The notes under the pieces: model-generated
Database searches by the model: none
Seen by the model: only the letters and a program-made list of their open reading frames with translations
What the model was told of the DNA's origin: nothing
Assembly: GCF_905147045.1 (NCBI RefSeq)
Contig: NC_065888.1
Location: 11,661,001 to 11,725,000 of the forward strand
Length of the DNA stretch: 64,000 nucleotides
Direction: 5' to 3'
DNA from: Nymphalis io
Taxonomy: Eukaryota > Arthropoda > Insecta > Lepidoptera > Nymphalidae
Position numbers and translations under genes: made by a program
Shown: one piece after another, positions 43,874 to 53,792 of the stretch
Position numbering within the stretch: position 1 is the first letter of the stretch
Layout of the letters: every line of letters begins with the position of its first letter

Positions 43874-45781
43874 CAAGTTAAAAGGTTTATTTTTCTTATT
43901 AACCACCCTGGGTGATGAAGATAACAGTACTAAGCTCGGAAAGAACGTTAGAAAATTGATACATACCATTGATTTATTTTAATCGCGTGATTTATCAAAT
44001 CAAAATGAGGGAATAGAATGTGCACATGTGCGTATGCACAACATTGTACCCAATAGCACTTGTCTACGAGTATAATGAGTCTTTTTTAAACCACGATGAC
44101 CGAAATTCCGTCAGGAGAATATAGTATATTTTTAACTTTTAATCAGATAATTATCATTATTTATCAAAGAAAATGGCGACATTATAAACTAGATAAGAAA
44201 GAATTGGGAGTTTCGTTAGTGATTCAATGCTTAAAACGAAGCTATATATTCCAAACGAAGTGTAATAACAAGCGATAAAGACTTAGGACCTACCCTTTTC
44301 AAGCAAAACTCGACAACTTATAACTTCAAAATAAGTGCGCGATGGTTTTAAAATAAGTTACACTTAAGTTGGTATAGTAGTTTCAATAATTTTGTTACAT
44401 AAGTTTTCCTGATATAAATTTTGAATTAAGTCACCTAGAAGGTTTTCTCAGAGAGTAAATGAAGCCTTTCTCAAAGAAATTTGCATTTATATTGTAATTC
44501 TAATTTTACTATAAAATCCTGATATTCAATCTTATATGTTATCTGTGTGATAGTCACTCATTTTTAATTATACACTTTTTGATTTTATAGATGTGTAGTA
44601 GAAAATACATGCCAAATAATTTACTTATTTCTTACCTTTGCTCGCCATTTTATTCGTATCTACTTGATTTAAAGCCAATCCCTTGCGATTGTGCAGAGTA
44701 TAAATTCGCGTTATTTGTTTTTCTGCGAACTACGCATTTTATTCGCTATAAATTCGAGATTAACATACGAATCAAGGGAAATATCTGTGAAAGGTTTGCC
44801 ACCAAAATCTCTTAAATTCATTTTAAGATTTAGTAAAATATACACAAAATACACTTTTATTAAGCATTCTTATTCTTTTTCTAAGTATTTTGCCGTGTCT
44901 TATCTGCTTTCTCTACAATAAAGTCAAATTCTTTATTTTAAGTTCGATAGCAAAAACTCCACAATAAATAATATAGTAAATTAAGCTGTATTTAAAACAA
45001 GCAATAACCCGTAATTTTCGACAGTGATGCAAACAAAATCTTCTCCTTTTAATAATAATATTTTAAAGGTCATTCGACCACGCTCTTAAATGCTCCGAAC
45101 TTTGTGGGCTACTTAACATATGTGTTTATATTAACTTGCCTTTACCACATTTATTTGGGGACGCCGCAATGTGTAATTAATGTGTGTATGGAAAGCATTT
45201 GCCAGAATTTTAAGGACGGACATCTATTGCCAACCCCTTGTTGGGAATGCTTTTGCTAATGAGTTTCCGCTGACGGGTGGTTAAGGCACTCAAATAATGG
45301 GATTGTTAGGCGCCTAAAATGCCTTAATAATATTTCTGGTGCTAATAAAAAATAACATTATTTATTGAAACTGTTGAATTACGTTTTGTAAAGCAATTCA
45401 TTCATCTATAATCAAACGGAAGTCCAGTCCACTGATAATTGACAAAGTGAGTTTTAAATTATTTTTTCTATTAATTTCTATAAACTTATAAAATTAAACG
45501 AAATTTATAAGATTAAACCCTTGATAATATACATATATTTTATGTATTCAGAAAAAGTTTTAATTTGTTATTTCTATCAATATTAGTCTTTCTTGAAAAA
45601 ATAATTTTTTTCACAAAATAATAATTAATTATAACTAATTACTATTAGATCCGGGCAAAGCAGTCCAGTTTCTTAATTTCTATAATATAGCATCGAAAAT
45701 GGATAGGCAATCTCATAATTTTATAGAAAGTTGTCTATGGTGCTTGGGAACGGAATTAATTGTCTTTGAATTGTATTTATC
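43874..45781. other. AT-rich spacer, no gene recognised
   Basis: Frames at 44096-44278 and 44591-44921 are low complexity. The stretch 45155-45330 has more balanced composition (GGGGACGCCGCAATGTG, TTTCCGCTGACGGGTGG) but no frame or repeat match. Confidence 0.35.
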
Positions 45782-46040
45782 GTCTTCGTCTGGGTAGGTA
45801 GCACCCACTCATCAGATATTCTACCGCAAAACAGCAGTACTTGGTATTGTTGTGTTACGGTTTGAAGTATGAGTGAGTCAGTGTAATTACAGGCACAAGG
45901 GACATCTTAGTTCCAAAGGTTGGTGGAGCATTGGTGATGTAAGCGATGATTAACATTTATTTCAATGTCTATGGGTATTGGTGACCACTTACCATCAGGT
46001 GGCCCATATGTTCGTCATTATTCCTATTCTATAAAAAAAA
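45782..46040 (+). mobile_element. S2-family element, lacking the first ~25 bases
   Basis: It begins within the head at CGTCTGGGTAGGTAGCACCC and ends TTCCTATTCTATAAAAAAAA; otherwise near consensus. Confidence 0.88.
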
Positions 46041-46227
46041 GAATTTTGCATAAAATCCTGTCCAAAATATAAAACCGATATCGATAAATTTGTCGCTTAA
46101 AGGCAAACAAGAGCTATGTGCCTAACTTTTCAGTCGTCTATCACGTGACATAGAATGGCTGTCATTTTAATACGTTTTAGCCGACTTCAAAGAGATGGTT
46201 TTTCAATTCAGCTTTCTAGTTTATTTA

Positions 46228-46242
46228 TTTTTCATGTGTATA
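46228..46242. repeat. Left target-site duplication of SINE (15 bp, one mismatch)
   Basis: TTTTTCATGTGTATA; the partner at 46548-46562 is TTTTTCAGGTGTATA. Confidence 0.75.
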
Positions 46243-46547
46243 CCGTAACAGCCTGTGAATGTCCCACTGCTGGGCTAAAGGCCTCCGCACCTCTTTTTGA
46301 GGAGAAGGTTTGGAGCATATTCCACCACGCTGCTCCAATGCGGGTTGGTGGAATACACATGTGGCAGAATTTCAGTGAAATTAGACACATGCAGGTTTCC
46401 TCACGATGTTTTCCTTCACCGTCAAGCACGAGATGAATAATAATCACAAATTAAGCACATGAAAATTCAGTGGTGCTTGCCCGGGTTTGAACCCACGATC
46501 ATCGGTTAAGATTCACGCGTTCTTACCACTAGGCCATCTCGGCTTTT
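46243..46547 (-). mobile_element. Full-length S1-family SINE with target-site duplication
   Basis: From CCGTAACAGCCTGTGAATGT (3' end) through CCCGGGTTTGAACCCACGAT (B-box) to CCACTAGGCCATCTCGGC (head, A-box). All family blocks are present, so its internal promoter is intact. Direct repeats flank it. Confidence 0.92.
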
Positions 46548-46562
46548 TTTTTCAGGTGTATA
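46548..46562. repeat. Right target-site duplication of SINE
   Basis: TTTTTCAGGTGTATA, one base different from 46228-46242. Confidence 0.75.
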
Positions 46563-46647
46563 TTACTCGATAATGACCCATTTGATAACCAAAATAATAT
46601 ACCTAGTATTTAACGAATTATACCGATATTACGTAAAGGCTGGATAG

Positions 46648-46760
46648 ATAAATTAAAGGCTGGCAACGCACCTACAAGCCATCGAGTGTTGCAGGTATCC
46701 ATGGGCTGTGGTAGTCATATTACACCAAGTGAGCCTCTTGCTCGTTTGCCATCTCTTACA
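46648..46760 (+). repeat. Fragment of another lepidopteran dispersed repeat
   Basis: AAAGGCTGGCAACGCACCTA, GTGTTGCAGGTATCCATGGG and GTGAGCCTCTTGCTCGTTTG followed by CTTACATAAA resemble a widespread lepidopteran short repeat. It is recognised from memory of its motifs only, and only one copy is seen here. Confidence 0.5.
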
Positions 46761-47887
46761 TAAACAGAACCTAATCAGTTATTTTCGTTTTTCGGCTTAG
46801 TTACGAAAAGCCTATCTTACTTTATAATTGGCGCTGAGGTCAAATCAAGTTTAATGTAATAAATTAGCAGGAAAATAAAGTTTCCTACAAAAGTTGTAGG
46901 CCATGTGAAGATAGATTTTTTTGTTCGATACAATATACGCGTAGCAGCAGCCGTTTCTTAGAAAATCCGATAATGGTTCGAAAGGAGGAATAAAAGCGGT
47001 GTGGGCTTTTCGGAACTTTATCCTTTGTTTTGTTTGTTTGTTTTTTGCGGAAGAATACAAGATATAAGGTGTGTTGTTACTAAAAGTCGTATATGTTTTC
47101 ACATATATATACCTATGTGGTAGAAAAATGTGTCATCGTACGCGTTCGATTATCAACTGAACTATAAAAAGCGTAGTCAATAAGCAGAAATTAAATAAAA
47201 ATACACAATATATTACATACATATATAGACCAATATTTGTGCCCTTAGCTCGAGTCAGCATTTTCCGCCGCGGCTATTCCCCTTAACGACGGCCGTTTCT
47301 TTGACATGAGACGAGGTCATTGTGCTGCATATGGTGTCAACAATAGAGACTTATATACTTAAGTTAATCACGCTATCTTTACACTAACGTCTGTTATATT
47401 CAAATTTTCTGGCCACGAAACTACTGAGCATTCCTCGGTGAATAACTAATTTTATAACAGATATATAAATAGTAGTAAGTAACCTTATTCAAGTGATTAG
47501 AGCACAGAAACCACATAGCGAGTTATGATATAATATTTTTTTTTTTTAATATAATTTTAGTAATTTTTAAATCATGATTGAAAAATATATGCTTATATTA
47601 TTATTTCTTTATGTAACTGTAATCTTTACAAAATAACAAACAATTAAATTATAATCAATTTGTATGGTTACGAATTAAGATGGGATTCTCAATTATTTGC
47701 GCTAATGCGAGACAGTTTGTAAGGAATTAAGGACCGAATGTGGTTAATTGTTAACGTGTTCACATTTCCTTGCAAATGACAATTCCCTTCGAGATCGTAT
47801 CGCCCTTAACGACTATCTAATAATGTTGTCTCTTTCATTTTCATAATTAAAATAATAATCTGCTGTATTTTAAATGTTTTATGTTAT
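46761..47887. other. AT-rich spacer, no gene recognised
   Basis: Small GC-richer islands at 47225-47345 and 47660-47830 show no usable frame. Confidence 0.4.
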
Positions 47888-48693
47888 CTTATTTTTTATT
47901 TTTTTTATATTTGCCGGGAGGGCAAATGACTCTACTCCACCTAATGGTAAGTGGTAGTAGAGTCCAATCGCGACGACGGCCAGTACAGACGGGAAAAACG
48001 TTCTGCACTAGCCGCCTTCGCCTTGCCGGCCCGCAAGATGCCTCTTCACGCCTCGTTTGAAGGAACCCGGGTTGTAAGAGGAGGGGAACACGTGAGCTGG
48101 TAAGGAATTCCATTTTTTGGAAGTGCGACAAAGGAGTTGCCAAATTTCTTTGTTCGCGATAGAATTGATGTCACAGTTAGGCGGTGACATCGAGAACCAG
48201 CTCGCGTGGACTTAAGAAGGAAGGGGGAAGCAGGAATTAGAGAGAATAATTCCTCAGAACACTCGCCGTGATACAGTCGATAGAAAGCGCTCAGTGCTGC
48301 TATCTCACGACGCAATTGTAAAGGTTCAAGGGTGTTTGTGACCTTTACGTCGCCAATAATGCGTACGGCACGTCGCTGCAACCGGTCCAAGGCCTCCAGT
48401 AGGTACTTAGCGGAGCCATCCCAAAGGTGCGAGCAATATTCCACGCAAGACCGTACCTGTGTTTTGTACAGCAGGCACAGTTGTTGTGGCGTGAAAAAAC
48501 GCTGCACCTTGTTCAGAACTCCGAGTTTCCGTGAAGCTGTTTTTATAACAGCCTCGATGTAATCCCTTGGACTAAGGTCGCAGCGAACGTCAATCCCTAG
48601 CATGGCGATTTTGCTTTGTACCATACCAGCGGAGTACCACAGAGGGAGGGAAGAGGGGAAAATGCTGACTTTTTCGCTGTGAGAGCGCATACC
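47888..48693 (-). mobile_element. 5'-truncated Jockey-like LINE, 3' end
   Basis: The last ~800 bases of a non-LTR retrotransposon. The C-terminal ORF part lies at 48046-48690, followed by a short 3' UTR (TGGCCGTCGTCGCGATTGGA, TACTACCACTTACCATTAGG, TTTGCC and CGGCAAATAT) and a T run on the + strand equal to its poly-A tail. The 3' UTR is shared with fragments at 27608, 60011 and 61010. Confidence 0.85.
48008..48690 (-). pseudogene. Jockey-like LINE reverse transcriptase, C-terminal region, frameshifted
   Basis: Translated from 48690 downward, the frame contains SPRDYIEAVIKTASRKLGVL, RFFTPQQLCLLYKTQVRSCV, EYCSHLWDGSAKYLLEALDR and LQRRAVRIIGD. This is the conserved region after the RT domain of Jockey/CR1-superfamily LINEs. 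Near 48120-48130 (around FVALPK/KWNSLPAHVF) the reading continues in another frame to a stop at about 48008, so the copy is broken. The catalytic YADD region and all upstream parts are absent. It cannot encode an active enzyme. Confidence 0.85.
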
Positions 48694-49618
48694 ATATTAT
48701 CTCTATATAATTTGAAGTTAAAATAGAACAGTGCTGGTTTTATAATTTGTTTATCAATTACAACTATAACCTACACAAGGATCATAAAGAGTCTAAAGAT
48801 TCATGTCACATTGTATTGCATCCTCTTTTGTATTCAATAATTACTTAAAATTTTGATTATGATGAAAAATATACTTTATTCAAATTTTTGTGTGAAGGAA
48901 CAAAGTTTAGAATCAACATTTAACGAGATAAATTAAATTTAAAGTTACTATCAGTTCGAAAATTACATTTTAAAAAGAAGAACACACAAGAAATTCAATT
49001 GTGACTCAATTGTAATTTGTGTTTCATATACATATAGAATAAAATGTATAATTATATACTAAAATTAAACTGTTTTTTCAATGTTAAGAATATTTAATTA
49101 TTTGGTACACATAACCAATAACAGTCAGTAAAAATAATACATTATTATACAAAAATTATATAATATTTCACAATGCGTGCACAGACAGAGTAAGTAGTTA
49201 TTCAGTGCAGTAGGGGTTAGGCACTATTAATTATTATTAATAATAATAATGACATAAAATAAAAAAATATAGATAAATAAGACTTATAGTAATAATAATA
49301 CAATAATCTATATAATCTTGTACTGAATAATATGCAAAATTAATATAATTCAAATATAATATTCCTTTATTATTAAAATATTAATTATGTATTTATAAAG
49401 AATACAAAATATTATATAAAGTTACTCTTTTTGTATATAGTTTTTGTTAATTTCCAGGTGTAGTCCTGCCCGGGATAATATTACACGACTGACTGGTTCT
49501 GACCTCTCATGTTTTATTCATTTAATATTATTAGGAAACAAATATTGGTTTTGTTTTGATGGTTATATTATACATTCAATATAGAATTATTTTATATACA
49601 CATAGATATAATTTCATA
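48694..49618. other. AT-rich spacer, nothing recognised
   Basis: Very AT-rich, with AATAATAAT runs at 49220-49320. No frame or repeat family. Confidence 0.4.
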
Positions 49619-49888
49619 GCCGAGATGGCCCAGTGGTTAGAACGCGTGAATCTGAGTCTTAATCGATGATTGAAATTTCAAACCCAGGCAAGAATTTTCA
49701 CCACCACCGAATTTTCACGTGGTTTAATTATAAGGAAAAAACATCGTGAAGAAATGTATGTGTTTAATTTCACTGAAATTCTGCTACATGAGCCCACATT
49801 GGAGCAGCGTGGTGGATAAAGCTCGAAATATTCTCCTATAAGCGAGAGGAGGCCTAAGCCCAGCTGAGGCCTTACTACTAGCTGTTAC
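49619..49888 (+). mobile_element. S1-family SINE, moderately diverged
   Basis: GCCGAGATGGCCCAGTGGTT head, degraded B-box ATTTCAAACCCAGGC, then TTGGAGCAGCGTGGTGGATA and GAGGAGGCCTAAGCCCAG. The end is scrambled (CTGAGGCCTTACTACTAGCT). Confidence 0.85.
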
Positions 49889-50067
49889 TTTATTTACAAG
49901 CTTTGTAAGTGTGTTCCATATCATTATTTTATTATAAACACATTTGAAGTGTAGGTATGAGTTTGTGCAGGTGTTTGTGACTTGTTTTATATAGAACATA
50001 ATTATATTATATAATATAAAAATAATTCAAAATCACATCACACAATCGCATTGTCTGTCGTTTTAAG

Positions 50068-50292
50068 GGTCTTGACGTGCCAAATTACGAAGTGTCACTA
50101 GTGCTGGCGCGATCAAACTCGCCTGTTCAGAAACGTCGGGTCCATCAAAGGGCGGCAACTTTTGACGGCCCAGATGACCCTTTACAGAAAAAATTCATCA
50201 GTTCAAACCAGACTAAAACTTGTAACACATACCTGAATCAGTTCCGGAATTTTGATTTTGTTTCGCATCCCGAGTTGCCTGAGGCAGCATGA
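50068..50292 (+). CDS. Candidate terminal coding exon (74 residues), unidentified gene
   Basis: I do not recognise the gene. After TCGTTTTAAG (AG at 50066-50067) a frame is open to TGA at 50290-50292. It is GC-richer than its surroundings and has ordinary composition: VPNYEVSLVLARSNSPVQKR, an R/H/Q-rich stretch, FDGPDDPLQKKFISSNQTK and FRNFDFVSHPELPEAA. It shows no match to the LINEs or SINEs of this window. Possible polyadenylation signals (ATTAAA about 50428, AATAAA about 50638) lie downstream. There is no ATG near its start, which fits an exon and not a complete gene. It could instead be an internal exon using GTAACA near 50221, or a relic of an unrecognised transposon. Confidence 0.3.
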   Translation, partial: GLDVPNYEVSLVLARSNSPVQKRRVHQRAATFDGPDDPLQKKFISSNQTKTCNTYLNQFRNFDFVSHPELPEAA

Positions 50293-50982
50293 GGTTGCCT
50301 GTGTAATCATAGACTGTAGGAAGCCACCTTAAGAGGAATCTCCTTCTCAAAAGGGTAGATTTATATTTACTCTCAAAATAATATTTACGGAGAAAAAATT
50401 AATTTCCTAACACCGACCCTTTTCCCATTAAATATTCAATTTAAGATTGTAATCAATTTTTATGATTTAATTTTAAAATTTTTTTAAGTTAAACATCGTT
50501 GAGCGTATTGTCTAACTACAATCAAATTAGAGTGTCACTTTGTAAAATGAAACGTTTTTTACGTAAAAGAGTTTAGCTTTCGTCACTTTTACTGAAATTA
50601 CATTCATAACAAGTCCATTACATTTAACAACTGTATTAATAAAAATAAAAAAAAAATTAAGAATAAGCTTTGATTCAATGCAAATCTATAGTATAAAACG
50701 AGAATTTTTTTTTGGAACTCCTAACTGAAGACTAGTAAACTAAATTTTTATTTGCATAAAACTTATAACAGCAAATGCATCGCGTTTTGGTGAAAGTTTT
50801 AGCATATAAGTAGAAGCGTTCCGCAGTTTCGCACGCTTTATTGATGTGACAAGCTTGAATTTCATGTTGTTGATCATACTAAAAATTATTAAAATAAGTA
50901 CTTTTGTAGTCATAAGCTCCAAAAGAGTATCCAATCCACGTGAAATATTCTACGATTAACTAACCGCATCTTACGGTGCTTG
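50293..50982. other. AT-rich spacer, nothing recognised
   Basis: A - strand frame at 50740-50934 has no motif. Confidence 0.4.
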
Positions 50983-51050
50983 GCAACTGTTTAGTTTAAT
51001 ACTATTTTATCTCTTTCTGTCATTAATGATTTGAAATTCGAAAGAGTAGA
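50983..51050 (+). repeat. Unnamed dispersed repeat X, copy 3
   Basis: CAACTGTTTAGTTTAATACT, then CTCTTTCTGTCATTAATGAT and TTGAAATTCGAAAGAG; shorter than copies 1 and 2. Confidence 0.5.
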
Positions 51051-51241
51051 GTAGAGTTCAATTATAAAATAACTAGCTTCTAGAACACTCAAAATATATT
51101 TTAATTAACAAAAACGAACTGGGACCTATAAGCAAATATTTAAAAATAAATGCCTTACATTTTATATAGAAATAATAATACAGATATACGTATATGGTTG
51201 AAAATTTACTGCGAAAGAATTAATTTTTTTATATTATAGTT

Positions 51242-51504
51242 AAGCGGACGGTTAATTGACCCCCTGGTGGCAAGTGGACAATACCGCCCATAGATATCAA
51301 CATTATAAGAAATTTCATCCCTTACATCGCCAATGACTAAGCAACATTGGGAACTAAAAAGTTATATCCCTTATGCCTGTAGTTACATTGGTTCACTCAC
51401 CCTTAAAGCTGATACAAAAACCATACTAACTATTGCTGCTTGCGGTAGAATATCTGATGAGTGGGTGGTACCTACCCAGACGACTTGCAAGAAGCCATAC
51501 CACC
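51242..51504 (-). mobile_element. Diverged S2-family element
   Basis: CCCCTGGTGGCAAGTGGACA, ATTGGGAACTAAAAAGTTAT, TGCGGTAGAATATCTGATGA and GGTGGTACCTACCCAGACGA. It is a nearly complete but older copy, and the tail is reduced to a few T. The 87-codon frame over it is incidental. Confidence 0.82.
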
Positions 51505-52298
51505 AAGTCAATATTTCATCAAAGTTACAATTTTATGCACAAACATACAAAATTGACGTATATATTTATTTGTATACATTTACAAGCACTGAATAGCCTC
51601 TAGTTTTCAATAGATGCTAATGGACATGGTCTGATCTCTTTATTCACTAGGGGAGATTTCACACGAAGGGATACGAAACTGGCTACAAAACAATGGACCA
51701 GGTGGACGCAGAATAATAAAAATTACTGTCGGTTAGAGTATTCCTTGGCATTCAACGGCAAACATATACGTGGTACAAGTTCAATCATCTGTTATTGGTC
51801 AAGTTTATAGACATTGAATTACAAAATGACTTAATCAAAACACGAATGAGTAACAAAAAACTAAAATAGTTTTTTTACGATATATATGTTATAATGGTTA
51901 GAATAATATCAGTAATAGCCAAGTTTCTTAGAAATTCGTCGTATGTAATGTATTTGTGTTCATTCAAATATCCTATTAATAGTTTAAAATTATTTTTACA
52001 TAAGTATAAGTAGCTACGTCATAATTGTTACTTAGAGAAATTGTATTTAGACTGCGAAAATTCACTCGTAATTATATAACAAGCAGTTATACAACCTTGT
52101 ACACTTAAAAATAATAGAATGGTTTAAAATAGCAACAAAAAAAACCTTTTTTTTAATCAAATATATACATTTTGTATAATTGCTTTCAAATGTAGATAAA
52201 AACTGCTAAGACCGTGGGTCACGAGACAATAGTCCCGGCGGGTCGACCCGTTTTGTTTGTTAGACAACACTTAAAGCCTTATTGTTGTTCTAGGTCAC
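51505..52298. other. Spacer, nothing recognised
   Basis: Mostly AT-rich. The stretch 51630-51730 is more balanced but yields no frame or repeat match. Confidence 0.4.
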
Positions 52299-52387
52299 CT
52301 GGGACGTCTATATCCGCGGTGAATACATTCAGAAAGTGGTGCGGAAAGAACTCGTCCACGCTTAATCCGTTTATGCAAAGTTGCAAC
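52299..52387 (-). CDS. Candidate internal coding exon on the - strand, unidentified gene
   Basis: On the - strand the frame reads LCINGLSVDEFFPHHFLN and then VFTADIDVP, ending at CCCAG|GTGACC (donor GT at 52298-52297), a strong 5' splice site. The acceptor is uncertain: CAAAG before 52387 gives 89 nt and ATTAAG before 52360 gives 62 nt. On the + strand the same DNA also has an open stretch after TTGTTCTAG (from 52294) reading VTWDVYIRGEYIQKVVRKEL and ending at TAA 52363-52365. Only one can be real, if either. The double openness reflects higher GC and makes chance more likely. No homologue is recognised. Confidence 0.2.
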
Positions 52388-52649
52388 CTTTGTATTACTC
52401 TCCATTGTATTTTTATACATTGAAATTTATTTTGCGAACTAGATTTAGAATGAAATATCTGGTTTTTATTGTGACGAAGTGAATAAAATGTGGACTTCGG
52501 AATACACATGTTAATATCCCCATCTCGTTTTCACAGCTCATCGCCCTACCCTTACTGTGGAAAAAATTTTTGTTGTAATTTCGGAGAACTCGTTATAACA
52601 GTGGTTGACAATTCTCAAGTAATACAAGTAGGTAATTCTAATACCTTAT

Positions 52650-52866
52650 AGTGCATTTAGTGGAAGTTGATAGTGTGTACATTCCCGTGCCTCGGAAAGC
52701 ACGCAAAGCCATTGGTCCTGCGCCTGGACTCTTTCCGGTCGTGTCGGATTGCCGTCCCATCGGATTACGAGAGTTAAGGAATAGAGAGTGCATAATATCT
52801 CCTGCGTAGTTGGCTTATCGCTCTTGAGATTGACCGCTGCGGCCGGTCTGGAGAGCATTATTATTA
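52650..52866 (+). mobile_element. S3-family SINE lacking the tRNA-like head
   Basis: GGAAGTTGATAGTGTGTACA, CGGAAAGCACGCAAAGCCAT, TTTCCGGTCGTGTCGGATTG and GCGGCCGGTCTGGAGAGCAT with an ATTATTATT tail. It is a 5'-truncated copy. Confidence 0.85.
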
Positions 52867-53095
52867 GTGCAGTTACAATTCCAACAATAAGCCTTTTTAA
52901 ATATGACACTAATATTAACTTTCTATTTCACGACCTTACAAATAGTATTCACATTTATCTATTTTATTCAGTTTTTTTTTAATGAAATCAGAAATTTATT
53001 TTATTAAAATAACATAGAACTATTTGTTAATTATGTAAATACGCGTCCTATTATTTAAAAATAAGTTGCTTAGAATCAGTATTCGTTCTTTTGAT

Positions 53096-53180
53096 AAGGG
53101 AGACGAAAGACGTTCGTCAATATACAGTCAAGATGATGTCCTTCTAATCGAATTCCGCATTGGTCACACTTAGCGGTAAT
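53096..53180 (+). pseudogene. Possible relic of a LINE C-terminal (RIGHT motif) region
   Basis: One frame reads DDVLLIEFRIGHT before a stop. The R-IGHT segment recalls the RLRIGHTRLTH block found in the C-terminal region of several insect LINEs. Nothing else around it is recognisable. Confidence 0.2.
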
Positions 53181-53339
53181 TAACCAAATACATCAGGAGA
53201 TAGTGCCTAAATATTCGAACAAACACAAGAGCTTTCTCCATTCCTTTACAACACGCTCAGAATTTTTTACATGGTATATATGTGCATAAACATCTAATTA
53301 TTCTTTTGCAAACAACGAAATTGAATTACACAATTACTT

Positions 53340-53627
53340 GTGGTAGAGCTTTGTGCAAGCTCGTCTGGGTAGGTACCACCCACTTATCAGATATTCTACC
53401 GCAAAACAGCAGTACTTATTATTGTTGTGTTCCGGTTTGAAGGATGAGTGAGCCAGTGTAATTACAGGCACAAGGGACATAAAATCTTAGTTCCCAAGGT
53501 TGGTGGCGCATTGGCTATGTAAGCAATGGTTGACATTTCTTACAATGCCAATGTCCAAGGGCGTTTGGTAACCACTTACCATCAGGTGGCCCATATGCTC
53601 GTCGGCCTTCCTATTATATAAAAAAAC
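53340..53627 (+). mobile_element. Full-length S2-family short interspersed element
   Basis: GTGGTAGAGCTTTGTGCAAG to CTTCCTATTATATAAAAAA; near consensus and about 165 bp before the second LINE. Confidence 0.9.
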
Positions 53628-53792
53628 ACTAATTAAAAGTTAAAGATTTATCAAATTTGAGCTTCGAAGAATCAGTCTGATTGAAACAAAATTCTAAAGA
53701 AAGGCAGCGAAAGGCTATTTACAGAATCAGTATTCCTGGAAATAATCTTTGATTGCCTTTTGATTAAATGTATATAAGTAATAAATATATAT

